The notes under the pieces are model-generated. The model had not been told where the DNA came from, made no database searches, and saw only the letters and a program-made list of their open reading frames with translations. From Dendrophyllia cribrosa (taxonomy: Eukaryota; Cnidaria; Anthozoa; Scleractinia; Dendrophylliidae), in contig JAJLRJ010000010.1 of NCBI GenBank assembly GCA_024195265.1, positions 2,453,981 to 2,517,980 on the forward strand: a stretch of DNA of 64,000 nucleotides. Reading direction: 5' to 3'. Below, piece by piece: positions 24,331 to 36,156 of this stretch (position 1 is the first letter of the stretch; each line of letters starts with the position of its first letter). The translations under genes were made by a program, and so were the position numbers.

Positions 24331-26225
24331 TTAAAGTGCCTATGAAATGAAATTTATTTTTTGATGTATCGAAAGTTTCACCTTTTTAGACCTTGGAATA
24401 AAAGGTTTAAAGTGTTAGGGACGATGCGAAATGCTTTTTTTATGGTCTCAAAGTTAGGTTGTTGGCGCTAAAAAGTGGCTCCAATTTGTGCGCGGCCAAA
24501 ACCAGTGTCATGTTACACTGTGACGTAAATAGTTGTACAAACTGCTGCGGGAATATAGAGAACAAGGGAGCTGACAAGAGACGTCGCTAGAGGTAGACCA
24601 ATATTATGTGGCGAGCGGCCTCAAACATACGAGATATTACAATTCTTCGATAACAGAGGGTGTAACAAAGCTTTATTTTGCTCCAGAGGAAAATAGGCCG
24701 GCGGAATACACGAAATTTGTTCGTCGACATCGGAAAGGGTACGTCAAGCGATGTTGTCAATGAAAGCGCTTATTGTTAAGATTAATATTATTTTGCAAAA
24801 GAAAATAACATTCCGGCCGGTGAGGCCGTTTAATCAAGCATAATTTTTCCAATCCTTATCCTGTTTGGAAGTTCCTTCAAGCCTCGGCTCGACTGGAGAG
24901 CCGTCGAAGTCAGCGAGGCCTACAAAAATATACTGACTCGATCGGCACTGACTGGCGAGTAATATAAATGTTTATACGGTATTCCGAATTATAAAATTCA
25001 AAGTGCAGCGACGCAAGTGTTCACTGGAAGGCGTCTATTCTACGGAACATCTATCAAAAATCTACACGTACAAATGCGTAAGACTATTCGAAACAAAATA
25101 CATCGCTGAATCATTGCGTGTTCGATCAGATCAATTTTTATACAATGAAATATAAATCAGACATAAATGTAAACACGATACTTTGAACTCACTTACAAGC
25201 CGCCAAGTGGTTAAAATTTCCAGAAACGATCAATCGCTGGCAAGACACTGAACTAAGAAGCATAATTATTGCGTATATACTTGAGTTCAAACATTTTGAA
25301 TAAATAAAAAAATACGCTATCAAGGCACCTTGCCGCTAAAAATACACCATTCACATTCAATTCAGCAAGCCGCCTGAAAAACACCACCTCGGATATGCAT
25401 AACATATCAGTATAATTTAGAAACTTTCAACTAGCAAGCCGCCAAGACATATCCTTCGCATTGAAAAAAGAACTTTAAGTAGACGAGTGAATTGCCAAGC
25501 CGATAAAATAAGTTCATAATATCCACGCGCGATCAATGAACTTCAGAGAAGACCGGCCGAGTCGCTAATACGCTAATATCATGATTGTTTGTACTACAAA
25601 TATATCGTTCGCGTTCGAAAAACGCTAGTCAACGAGCCACTAAAAATAAATAATAAAAACGCCTCTGCGTTCAATAAGCTTACAACTCAACTGGCGAACC
25701 CACTGAGACGCTGTGCTACTGAAATGTATACCTTTCACGTTCAATAATCTAAATGATCAAAGTCCGTCTTCTTCATGTTCACTTCCTTCGCTCAAGCGGC
25801 ACAGTCGGTTCGTCTCGCTACGGCAAAACTACAGTGGACACGATCATTTCAGTTGATCAAGAGTGATCCGAAACTGATCCTCTTCACCTTCAGAGGACTG
25901 TAAAGAAACAAATTAGGCGCTGTCTGACATTTGTACAGCCAAAAACGTTGGCAAAATGACCATCACGCTAAAGGATTCCAAGGGAATTATAGCGTAAACA
26001 AACCAATGTGTCATACTATTTACGTAATTTACGTCATCACGCACGCCCACTCGCCCCCAGGCTCTCCAAAAATTGGAGCCACTTTTCAACCGAAGTGACG
26101 CATCTTCGAGGGGCTAAAAAACTGATTTTCTTTCTTTTCCTCGGGAAATGATTATTGTTTTCGTTCTTTGGGCATAATAAACTAATGAAAAACGAAGAAA
26201 AAAATTCATTTCATAGGCACTTTAA
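24331..26225. mobile_element. TTAA-flanked non-autonomous transposon, about 1.9 kb
   Basis: Ends are TTAA-AGTGCCTATGAAATGAA and TTCATTTCATAGGCACT-TTAA, a perfect inverted repeat with TTAA on both sides, as in piggyBac-type insertion. The interior is non-coding; several blocks contain GCAAGCCGCC or AAGCCG motifs. A partial second copy is at 27,487-31,349. Confidence 0.75.
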
Positions 26226-26743
26226 CAAAAGGTTGTTCTGGTATACCGGATTCCGGTATACCCTCTGATTGGTCAATTATGACACTTTCTGTTGACACTC
26301 GAGCGCTGATGAGTTAGGCGATAGGGCGGAGGAAAGACAGCTATCATCGAGTCACGCTGAGATCGAAATCGTTGTAAACAACGTACTCAAAGACTTCCCG
26401 ATCCTTCCTGAATATCGTATCTCTTCGCGAAGAACAGAAAGATTGCTTGAATAACCTTGTTCCCTCGTCGCCCCGCAATTTTTCGCCATTGCATCGTTAA
26501 TAAGGGCCACTCCAAGCGAATTTGGGTCCTCACCAGAGCTTGCAAAAGCGAGAGAACGTCGCGATTTCGCAGCGCTGTCAGCCGGCGCACGCTTCGCTGA
26601 GGGAGTATGTCCTATCGGCGACCTTGTGTAGGTTTGCTAACATCAGATTTCTGTTCACTTTTATCCAGTTCGTGGCCTAACGAGCGAGCAATGTCGGCCA
26701 ACACCAAACTCTCCGCTCCAGAATATCCAACAATATCCTTATT
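26226..26743. other. Gene-less stretch
   Basis: Only a 23-bp palindrome GGTATACCGGATTCCGGTAT-ACC (26,241-26,263) stands out. No coding or RNA evidence. Confidence 0.4.
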
Positions 26744-27047
26744 GTGAAATGATATATATGAAATAAATCATATATGAACTGCGGAAATGAAATCAAATGA
26801 AAAATGATCCTCGCAGTTGTGAACGCAATCTAAGCAATTGCGAAAAGAAGCCTGAAAAAAATTCAGGACTTCAACGGGGTTCGAACCCGTGACCTCGCGA
26901 TACCGGTGCGATGCTCTACCAACTGAGATATGAAGCCACTGACGTTGGGAGCAGGTCAATTGTAGGTTCATATGTTCCCGTGAAAGGAGTGAATGTGAAA
27001 TGATATATATGAAATAAATCATATATGAACTGCGGAAATGAAATCAA
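26744..27047 (-). mobile_element. tRNA-derived SINE/satellite unit, copy 2
   Basis: A 53-bp sequence starting GTGAAATGATATATATGAAA is repeated exactly at 26,744-26,796 and 26,995-27,047, i.e. one 251-bp unit plus a partial next unit. The unit contains a tRNA-like body on the minus strand, so the family can exist as a tandem array. Confidence 0.75.
26866..26937 (-). tRNA. tRNA-Thr(GGT)-like body within repeat unit
   Basis: Minus strand: acceptor GGCTTCA pairs with TGAAGTC (one G-T), A box TCTCAGTTGGTAGAGC, anticodon loop CCGGTAT (GGT), intact B box GGTTCGAACCC, T arm ACGGG/CCCGT. The anticodon stem has one mismatch. It is followed by a T run inside CTGAATTTTTTTCAGG, which could terminate Pol III. 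Because it sits in a dispersed repeat I treat it as a SINE head, not as a translation tRNA. Confidence 0.6.
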
Positions 27048-27315
27048 TTAACTGCACTGAAAAGGGACACAAGCGAACTTTGGTTCATGAAAACTTCACG
27101 TTTTTTTTAGCAAAACCTACAACACGTTGAAGGATGGACTGGCAATTCATTTGCAGAAGAACGTGACAAGGATCGGACATCGAAACGCAGACCGAGATCA
27201 TATTTCCCGGGAAATCTAATCCCGAGAAATCTTATCCGGTTGTAATTGACATATGATTGACAACTGAGTTGGCGGTCTAAAAGTGGGCGGAAGGACCTTT
27301 TGTTGAGTTTGTTTA

Positions 27316-27486
27316 CAGGCGTTCCCTCGTCTCCCCGCATTTTTTCGCTCGCTTTTGTTCACGCCTTCCTCCAACTATTAGCGCTTTTCCCACCCTCGTC
27401 TCCCCTCATTTTTTTCGCTCGCTTTTCTTCGCGCCTTCCTCCAACTATTAGCGCTTTTCCCACTATCTGAACGCCTGGAACAGGCT
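27316..27486. mobile_element. Fold-back element, arm-duplicated copy
   Basis: Two successive copies of CGTCTCCCC(G/T)CATTTTTTCGCTCGCTTTT...TTAGCGCTTTTCCCAC (27,329-27,392 and 27,393-27,462), ending CTATCTGAACGCCTGGAACA-GGCTA as in the 12.7-kb element. One arm has been tandemly duplicated instead of inverted. Confidence 0.7.
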
Positions 27487-28267
27487 AGTCTATGAAATAA
27501 TGTAATTTATTATTTGATATATCGAAAGTTTCACCCTTGTAGACCTTGGAATAAAAGGTTTAAAGTTTTAGAGACGATGAGAAACGCTTTTTTTATGGTC
27601 TCAAAGTTAGGTTGTTGGCGCTAAAAAGTGGCTCCAATTTGTGCGCGGCCAAAACCAGTGTCATATTACACTGTGACGTAAATAGTTGTACAAACTGCTG
27701 CGGGAATCATAGCGAACAAGAGAGCTGACAAGAGACGTCGCTAGAGGTGGACAATGTTATGTGGCGAGCGGCCTCAAACATACAAGATATTAGAACAAAG
27801 CTTTATTTTGCTCCAGAGGAAATAGGTCGGCGAAATACACAAAATTTGTTCGCCGACGTCGGATGCTGAGGGATGCTGTTTTCATTGAAAGCGCTTACTG
27901 TTATTATTTTACAAAAAAAACATTCCGGCCGGCGAGGCCGTTCAATTTCCAATCCATATAGAACAAAGCTTTATTTTGCTCCAGAGGAAATAGGTCGGCG
28001 AAACTGACACGAAATTTGTTCGCCGACATCGGATGCTGATCATGAGGGATGCTGTTTTCATTGAAAGCGCTTATTGTTAAGATTAATATTATTTTACAAA
28101 AAAAAAACATTCCGGCCGGCGAGGCCGTTCAATCAAGCATAATTTTCCAATCCATATCCAGTTTAGAAGTTCCTTCAAGCCTCAGCTCGACTGGAGAACC
28201 ATCGAAGTCAGTGAGGCCTACAAAAATATACCGACTCGATCAGCTTCGATCGGCACTGTCTGGCGAG

Positions 28268-28313
28268 TAACATAACATAACATAACATAACATAACATAA
28301 CATAACATAACAT
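28268..28313. repeat. (CATAA)n microsatellite, LINE 3' tail
   Basis: Nine to ten CATAA units. On the minus strand this is a (TTATG)n tail directly after AATGCCAATAAAAT, so it is the 3' tail of the LINE. Confidence 0.85.
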
Positions 28314-31075
28314 ATTTTATTGGCATTCCCATATAACATTTAATAATGGCATTGCAATAACAATGATGAATGTAATAGTTACTAATTACGGGTTAACAAA
28401 TCATCACGCCTCAAGGACGTTTCAAATATAAAATGGCTTATTTGTTTACAAATCACGGGATCTATGCTATTGAAGAAAAATACAATAAGGTCTTCGTCTG
28501 CTAAATTCTTAAAACTTGTACAATATTTTCTAATATCGTAAAATAAGTTGTTCCGTAAATCAACATATAAGACGCAGTCGAAGAGGAAATGACACTCATC
28601 TTCTACATTTTTTGAATAGCAGCATTCGCAGCTCCTTAGTTCTCTTGGTGTTAAAGGCTTTGTATGTCTTCCTTTTTCAATTTGAAGGTTAATATGGTTT
28701 CCAACTCTATGATAGACTTTCTACATTCTTTCTGAAAAATCATTACTTTGGTTTTTTGAGTGTTGACAGACATAAAGGATTCTTTACAAAATTGTTGTAG
28801 GGAGTTGATACCCCTTTGCAGACCAACGGCACTGGTAGAAATTAGTACTAAGTCATCTGCATATAAAAGCAAATTTAGCCGTGAGCCGTTAGGCAAGATA
28901 ATGGGGTCTAAACCTTGGGTATTTTCTAATCTCGAAGGAATATCGTTTAAATAGAGGTTGAATAGGAGGGGTGATAAGATACAACCTTGGTGCACTCCTC
29001 TATTATAATTAAAATATTCAGACCTCATAGTATCAGCTTTGACACAGCATTGCGACTTGGAATACATGTTAGCAATAAGGTTGAAAAATTGTCCACCTAT
29101 ACCATAATCGAGTAAACGCTTTAGTAAGACAGGATGCCAAATGGAATCAAAAGCTTTCCTAAAATCCACAAAACAACAAAATAATTTTCCTCGAGGTGTA
29201 TTAGTTACATATTTGTCAATCAGTGTACGTAAAGCGAAAATATGATAAGTTGTTCTATTACCAGGGAGAAAACCGATTTGAGAATTATGTAAAAGATTGT
29301 TATCTTTTAAAAATAAGTGAAGTCTTGAATTAAGAATACAGCCGAACCTCCCGTAAGCGACCACGAAAAATGTCAAGCATAGGTGGTCGCTTACGGGAAA
29401 TGGTCGCTTACGAGAGTTCATACCATATTGGGTCAAAATTTTGCCTCATTAGCATATGGTAACTGCAGAGACTTACCCCATGCGCCAATGCCCATCTAAA
29501 CCCATATTAATAATAACTTTTACTCGCCACAAAAATATTTAAGCTTTCCAAAATACTTATTCAGAGTTTCATGGTTCGCTTCTAATAAACTACCTAATAC
29601 GGCGAACGGAACAAGTCTCACGATAGTTACAAATTGAATCTTTGATGTCGTTAGGAGGAACTGAACATGAACTAATAAGGATTGGATTGCTAGCTTTAAA
29701 TTTGACAGCACTTTTATATTACTGGTGATTTACATGTTAACAAGTGTATTAAAAATCACTAGTCCTAGACATCAGAAGAGTCCTTACTTTTTGTGTTGGT
29801 TGGTCGTACGATCTGTAATTATAAGACATTAAAGGTCGTCTCTTTTAAGATTGATAGAGTACAGTGTATGTATGTACATTTTGTTTTAATGTTTTATTCA
29901 AGTGAAAAGTCAATTTCGAAAAAAAAACCCGGTACTTCTCATTGAGAAATTTCTGTCTCTTATACTACCCAGGAATGCGATAATTTTACAACACATCATT
30001 ATCCAATTTTCGCTCTATTATCTGTCAAGTGGTCTCTTACGGGAGGTTAAAAACAAAGAGGTTCGACTGTAATGCAAAACAGTTTACCTAAACAACTTGT
30101 CACACAAATCCCTCTATAGTTAGAGGGATTAGATCTATCGACAGATTTATAAATAGCGGTAATCACTCCCTTTGTCCAAATATCCGGATATATTCCTGAC
30201 TTTATAATAAGGTTAAATAACTTAAATAATATTGGAATTAATTCATCTCCACCACATTTTAACATCTCATTTCGAATTCTATCAACCCCTGGTGTTTTCT
30301 TATTCTTAAGTTTTTCAGTGATTGCGGCTTTTATTTCAGTCTGAGAAATGGGCAAATCTAACACAGCACCAAGTGAATCGGATACACCATGTACCTTCGT
30401 TTCCCTGACAGTCGCTGCCTGATCAAGCGAGAGGTTTGATTCGCTGATCGTCGTCATCGTAGAGTGTAGATTTCGAAAGTGTTCAAGGAGCTCAGTCACA
30501 GGGACTGTCGACTGCTGGTTATGATTAGAATTGTTATCAGAATTAAGACGTTTGAGTGATGACCAAAATTGACTAGGATTTTTATCTTTAACAAGATTGT
30601 CAATACTTTCATTATAAAGAAATTGTTTTTTTCTTCGTAACAGCGATTTATATCCTTTATTTATTTCATTAATAAATAAGAGAAACATTTAGTGGTGCCT
30701 TATGAAGTTTGTTGGCGGCCTGTTTAAATAAAAGCTTTAAATTTTTACATTCTATATCAAACCAGGGTTGCGAAGATTTTCGTTTTCTCTTTTTTGTTAA
30801 AAATAATGAGCTTTTAGCGGCCGACTCAATAATGTTATTGAACTGAGAAACGGCTTGATTAACACCTTCTGAGTTGCAGCCAAAGCTATTGTCATTAAAT
30901 TCTTCAATCAATCTACTGATGTCTTGTGATTTGAGAGAATTACTAAATTTTTCCTTTGAATCATCCTTCCATGCAAATTGCATCGGAAGAGAGTGTAAAC
31001 TCCCCCTGTCTAAATTTTGGTCGTGTTGCATTGAGGGTGTCACATTAAGCCAACATATAAGCTGGGAATATAATA
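28314..31075 (-). mobile_element. LINE retrotransposon relic, minus strand, split by a MITE
   Basis: Reading the minus strand: endonuclease/RT linker (KKRKRKSSQPWFDIECKNLK near 30,780-30,720), a frameshift near 30,680, then the RT fingers with KNKKTPGVDRIRNEMLKCGG, NPSNYRGICVTSCLGKLFC. A 731-bp MITE interrupts. The RT palm follows with CCFVDFRKAFDSIWH, NRGVHQGCILSPLLFNLYLN, LLLYADDLVLIS and VNTQKTKVMIF. All catalytic RT motifs are present. After KECRKSIIE a deletion joins directly to the C-terminal cysteine region (RELRSCECCYSKN...ECHFLFDC, about 28,640-28,540). The N-terminal endonuclease is missing. Jockey/CR1-like; clade not settled. Confidence 0.9.
29339..30069. mobile_element. 731-bp TA-flanked MITE inside the LINE RT
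   Basis: Ends CAGCCGAACCTC and GAGGTTCGACTG, TA on both sides (29,337-29,338 and 30,070-30,071). Removing the element plus one TA rejoins the RT in frame as GKLFC-II-LNSRL, the spacing usual for this RT motif. Interior has repeated GGTCGCTTACGGGA blocks at the left and GGTCTCTTACGGGAGGTT at the right. It belongs with the 3435-3578 element. Confidence 0.9.
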
Positions 31076-31499
31076 CGGTATTCCGAATTATAAAATTCAA
31101 AGTGAAGCGAAGCAAGTGTTTACTAGCAGGCTTTTATTCTACGAAAGATCTATCAAAACTGTATCTGCAAATGCGTAAGACTATTCGTAACAAAATACAT
31201 CGCTGAATCATTGCGTGTTCGATTAGATCAATTTTATACAATGAAATATAAATCACACTAAAACACAATACTTTGAACTCACTTACAAGCCGCTAAGCGC
31301 TTAAAATTTCCAGAAACGTTCAATCGCTGGCAAGACACTGAACTAAGAAGTTTAAAGTGCCTATCACCCCTAGAAAGTTATTTTCAGAATCAACTCTATG
31401 TACATTGAATAGTTGAATGGCAAAATATTTCTTGTTCTGAACATCGTGTTAGTGAGTTATAGAGATTCGAATTTACAAAATGCTAATTAGATGACGTCA

Positions 31500-31727
31500 A
31501 CTATGGTTGGCGAAATGGTGCAAAATTCACAAAGTTTATGTTCATTCACATTTAACGCTGTTATTATTATTCACGAATATATTTATTCACATTCAACAAC
31601 TAAGTTTTCATTCAAGAAATATTTTCATTCACATTTAACGCTGTTATTATCATTCACGAATGATTCATTCACATTCAACAACTAAGTTTTCATTCAAGAA
31701 ATATATTTATTCACATTTAACGACGTA
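31500..31727. repeat. TTCATTCACATTTAACG minisatellite, left arm
   Basis: Units combining TTCATTCACATTTAACGCTG, TTATTCACGAATATAT and CAACTAAGTTTTCATTCAAG recur every 60-110 bp. The reverse complement is at 36,718-36,898 and 37,302-37,350; a fragment lies at 32,242-32,370. Confidence 0.8.
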
Positions 31728-32239
31728 CCGTATATTCTCGAATAAACGCCCCCGGCGTTTATTTAAAACTCAGCCTTGTAGACCCGGCGTTTATTCGAAG
31801 CCGGGCGGCGTTTATTCGGGGCCCGGCGTTTATTAAACAGGGGTATATTTTCACCTTTTTCGAGTAATGTCTTTTAATGGAAAATATATTAAGTTCCACG
31901 AGTTTACAAAGGCAAAACTTAACAAGAACATTTGTGACAGTGACAATTCGTAGTTGCAATCGTATCGTTATGTTTCTGTTTCTTGATTTATAGCTGCCAT
32001 ATGTTAGCAAAGGACATTTGAAAGAACTCGAGAGTATTAACTGGCGGTTTATGCATCTAATTAATTGTACAATAAAAAGCAGTGACCTATACCGAGCTCA
32101 AATAAACGCCGGCCCCGAATAAACGCCGGGACCTCGAATAAACGCCCCCGGCGTTTATTTAAAACTCGGCCTCGTAGACCCGGCGTTTATTTGAACCCGG
32201 CGTTTATTCGGGGCCCGGCGTTTAATCGAGAAAATACGG
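31728..32239. mobile_element. 512-bp TA-flanked MITE (left arm only)
   Basis: Ends CCGTATATTCTCGAATAAAC and TTTAATCGAGAAAATACGG; TA at 31,726-31,727 and 32,240-32,241. The other arm has the empty site AACGACG-TA-TTTCTTATTC (36,744-36,764, reverse strand). Both ends carry GCGTTTATTYG-type units, about ten in all. Tc1/mariner-like by target site. Confidence 0.92.
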
Positions 32240-33085
32240 TATTTCTTATTCACGAATATATTCATTCACATTTACGAATGTGTTCATTCACATTCAACGG
32301 TTTATATTCGTTTACATTCACGATCGAAATATTCATTCAACACGGTGCAGTATTCATTCAATATTTTCTGCGCACCGTCTTTGCGCATCATTAGAGTACC
32401 AGCTCCTGCTCCATCATTCCTGAACACAACATGGCGGATGAAGGAAGGCTAAACACAAGTGTTACATTGGCAGGGTCTTTTTTCGGCAGCTCTCGACCTC
32501 CTTCAAGAGTGCGAACGGGAATGGGACACTGCGGAAGTAGAAGTGAGAGAGAAAATCCAAATAAGGCTGGAGTATCTCAGTTATAGTAGCTCTCCAGCAA
32601 GTACTGCCTATTGTCAGTATCAACAGCGCAGTACTGAATGAAATACTGGGAAATATACGTCTTTTGCATTGACAATAGATAGGCACGACTCATCAAACTG
32701 CACAAACCTTGCAGTGTGCATTTCTGTGACCACCCATGTGGTCTGCCGATCTGGAAGCGTCGGGCGACCTAGGTTTTCAATATCGGAGGAAGTTCTTCTG
32801 CACCTTAGATCATCGGGTTTCACTTTAGACCCCTAATGAGGTAGGCTTTTACTCAACATTCTCGTTTCGTTTAATTTTGGATTGAGATTACCGGCAATTT
32901 ACTGGACAAAAAAAACCAAGAACATTTCAAGGGAAAAAACTTTTTAGAAAATGCACATGTATGTAGCTCTAGTTCACAGCGCCAAGACCTTGCTATTTTT
33001 CACAGTTTCTTTAAAAAAAGACCGTACACGTGTGAAACCCGACGATCTAAGGAGCGGAAGAACTTCCCCCTATATTGAATACCTA

Positions 33086-33325
33086 CAACCAAAGACAAAA
33101 GTGTTGGGAAGGTTCCTTGTTTTCCTCCCCACTCCCCCCTCATCCCCCCTCTTCCAAAGTTGCGGTTAACGCAAATACTTACCTTACACTGTCCTTCAAC
33201 ATTGGATTTGGGGGAGAGGGGGGCTATAAAAAGCGTTGCGCGAGGCTTTAATTGAGCTGAAACCCAAAGGTAGTGTCATTTTTTAGCGTTTTACAAGCCT
33301 TCCCAACTAATTTTGTCTTAGGTTG
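33086..33325. mobile_element. 240-bp MITE, CAACC termini (right arm only)
   Basis: CAACCAAAGACAAAAGTGTT and AATTTTGTCTTAGGTTG are inverted ends. The left flank is TA; the right flank is TG, whereas the empty site in the left arm reads CCTAGGTCGCC, so the second TA has probably mutated. Confidence 0.8.
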
Positions 33326-33389
33326 TGGGTCGCCTGACGCTTCCAGATCGGAAGACCTCAGGGGTGGTCACAGAATACACCGTGCAAGG

Positions 33390-34687
33390 GGCATGTACTA
33401 AAACCCGAAACTGACAACGAAATGAAACCACCTAAACGAAACGACCGAAACGAAACCGCCGAAACAACCGAAACGGCCGGAACGACCGAAACGAAACGAA
33501 ATCACCGAAACAAGTGAAGCCGCCGAAATGACCGAAACGAAGAATTGTTTCTCTCCAAACGTTGTCTCGCATATAGGAGCTAAATTTTGACTTTTTTTTA
33601 AAAAAATAAATCACTTTATTTAAGTGTCAAAGGTATTTAGCACGCGAGCGCTAATTGGGGAGAAAACCTCTCAGAGCCAGGAGAGAACCAACGACAGGAA
33701 CTCATAAAAGGAACTTCAGGAACTCATAAAAGGGATGTTTTATGATACTTTTTCTGCCTGCATCAGTGACTTAAAGAGTCCGTGCGGAGAACTGGTCATG
33801 CAACACTAAGATAAACATCCTGTTCAGTTTATCGCCCTTCTGTAAACAAATACCCTAGGTATCAGGTATCAGAGGGTTTCTTTCGCCGCAAAATTCAAAC
33901 TACGGAGAAATTTAGCAAAGATAAAATGTATACATGAATGTAGAATGGGTTGAAGTGAGCGTTCAATATTTACCTGTCAAGAATCCATGTGATAATGTCC
34001 TGGTATTTATTACTCGCCAAGCCTGCAGCTCGAAATACATTAAGTAGCGCTCCACATAAGAACTACGGTGAACTTCACAATTGTTCTGCGGCATTGGCTT
34101 TTTCCCACATAGAATATCTTTGAACACGAATTCTGATTGGCTATTTGATGCGAGGTATTAAGCGTGATATCGCACTCATCTCTTCGCGATTCTTGCGATA
34201 TCGTGTTTTTGCGTGAAACTTACGTGGAATATTTCCTCGTCAGGTAATGAATTTTCCTATAGAATTTAGGCTGCAAGCTGTACTATACGTCTGTCACTAT
34301 AAAAGTTTTCTAATGGTCCTCCCTAAGAGTCACCATTACATTTTTTCACAATCAATGTATTAAAGGTGAACAAATCATATGTTTGTTTTTACGAAATGGG
34401 TAAATGAATGGGTTTCCACTCGGCTTTTGGCGCGAATTTGCGACGTCACAAACTCGATCGACATGCCACATGAAAACCGTTCCCTATTAAGGTTACTAAA
34501 TATTTATATATCTATTAAGGTTACTTTTAGCAACAGCTTAATTTACAAATTTAAGTAGTTTTAGACGTTTCGTCTCGGTCGTTTCTTTCGTTTCGGTGGT
34601 TTCGCTTGTTTCGGTGATTTCGTTTCGTTTCGTTTCGGTCACCTTCGCTCGTTTCGTTTCGTTGTTTCGAGTTTTAGTACATGCCAT
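33390..34687. mobile_element. hAT-like element with TGCAAGG duplication (right arm only)
   Basis: Ends GGCATGTACTAAAAC and GTTTTAGTACATGCC, flanked by TGCAAGG on each side. The left arm (about 32,705-32,725, reverse strand) shows one TGCAAGG and no element. Just inside both ends lie inverted (CCGAAACGA)n minisatellites (33,416-33,540 and 34,565-34,668). Interior non-coding. Confidence 0.85.
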
Positions 34688-35555
34688 TGCAAGGTTTGTG
34701 CAGTTTGATGAGTTGTGTCGTATCGTCCACGCAAAAGACGTATATTTCCCAGTATTTCATTCTGTACTGCACTGTTGATACTGACGATAGGCAGAACTTG
34801 CTGGAGAGCTACTATAACTGAGATACTCCAGCCTTATTTAGATTTTCTCTCTCACTTCTACTTCCGCAGTGTCCCATTCCCGGCTGTTCGCACTCTTGAA
34901 GGAGGTCGAGAGCTGCCGAAAAAAGACCCTGCCAATGTAACACTTGTGTTTGGGGTCTTTGGTCTACCCCTACATTGAGGCCTTCTAAGGAGGGTAGCCG
35001 TGTCGCTATGTCGTACCCTTCCAAGTACCGATGTCGCCTAAGCAGCGGTTGCAAATGTCGCTGTCGTTTTTCTTCGTGAATGCAAATGTCGCTGTCACGT
35101 ATTTTGCTGGCTTTTCCTGCATATTATTTAGCGCACTATTTAGCGCAGATCGTAATTCCTGACCTTGAAGTTCAAGTCGTCCTATCATGTTTGATAATGT
35201 TTGAATCCCGTTAGAGCCTAATTTTAAATATACATTGTAACTGCGATGATCTCATTCACTTTTGTTCTTTTCACCGCAGTTCATGTAGATTTGCCGAAGG
35301 AAGACCAAGAAAGCATTGATTCTTATTTCAGTCATTTCAGTCGTCATCACCAATAAATTGTTTTTTGTCTCACGATGTAGTCACTTGGAGTGTAGATACT
35401 TTCATCAAGCGATGAGATTTGGGAGGACTTCAACTGTATTTTCGATTCCAGTGTAATTTACTGAATTTACAATCATGGGTTGCCAGTGACGACCACTGAT
35501 GTATAAATCTTCAAGGATACCTTCATCAAGTTCCTTCCTATAAAGTCATAAAAAG

Positions 35556-35572
35556 TTATGTATGTATGTATG

Positions 35573-35602
<30 letters not shown>
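35556..35602. repeat. (TATG)n microsatellite
   Basis: About 11-12 uninterrupted TATG units. Confidence 0.95.
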
Positions 35603-35604
<2 letters not shown>

Positions 35605-36156
35605 AGACCATAAAAATAATTGACTTACCTTTTCCACCCTTCCCTAAAGTTCCGAGGCTTTTGAGTGTTATAAGCCTTGTGTGATTTGTGTCGACTTCTG
35701 CGTTTTTCGGACCTTTCTCATTTCCTCTTTTCCTTTTTGTGTTTTCCCATGACTTGTGTGTACTTGTGATACGGGAAGAGTTACTTATTGACCCTTATTT
35801 CACGATGAAAGATCACCAGAGATTACCGGCAGAATTCAGACTTTGAAATAAATGAGCGCCAAAAATCAAAGGTCGCCGATATGTATCTTGATACCGAGCG
35901 TCTACTCTGACTGCACGTCCGATCCAAAAGAGGAAGAAAAGGGCCTTGGGAACGTCGTTGGTAGAAATTTCAATAACAAAGATCAATTGCAACAAACGGA
36001 CCGTCGCGTGTTGATTAATAGACGATATTTTTTTTGTCAATAATGTTTTATTGGTAAATTGCACAACTTTTTCAAGTCGCTGTCTATTTTCAGTGTTTAT
36101 TGTGTCGCCGTCGTATTTTTAAGGCGGAATCGAGTCGCTTGTCGCTGTTTAGAACG

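Larger units (their letters stand above)
27487..31349. mobile_element. Second copy of the 24,331 element, split by a LINE
   Basis: 27,490-28,267 aligns with 24,345-24,961, and 31,070-31,349 with 24,973-25,254 (for instance ACGGTATTCCGAATTATAAA and CAATCGCTGGCAAGACACTG). Between them sits the minus-strand LINE. Within this copy, about 170 bp beginning GAACAAAGCTTTATTTTGCT are tandemly duplicated (27,792 and 27,961). Both termini of the element are missing. Confidence 0.75.

Noticed and set aside
26305..26340. CTGATGAG followed by GGAAAG
   Set aside because: No stem II or stem I pairing.
26866..26937. Functional tRNA-Thr gene
   Set aside because: Embedded in a dispersed repeat unit with an anticodon-stem mismatch; more likely a SINE head.
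26744..27047. CRISPR-like repeat-spacer pattern
   Set aside because: Only two long repeats, eukaryotic context; tandem satellite explains it.
32431..32586. Small ORF starting MADEGRLNTSV (and a related start on the minus strand at 36,684)
   Set aside because: Lies in the giant inverted duplication; the second copy is altered by a transposon, and no domain or splice evidence exists. Could be a captured 5' exon, not provable here.
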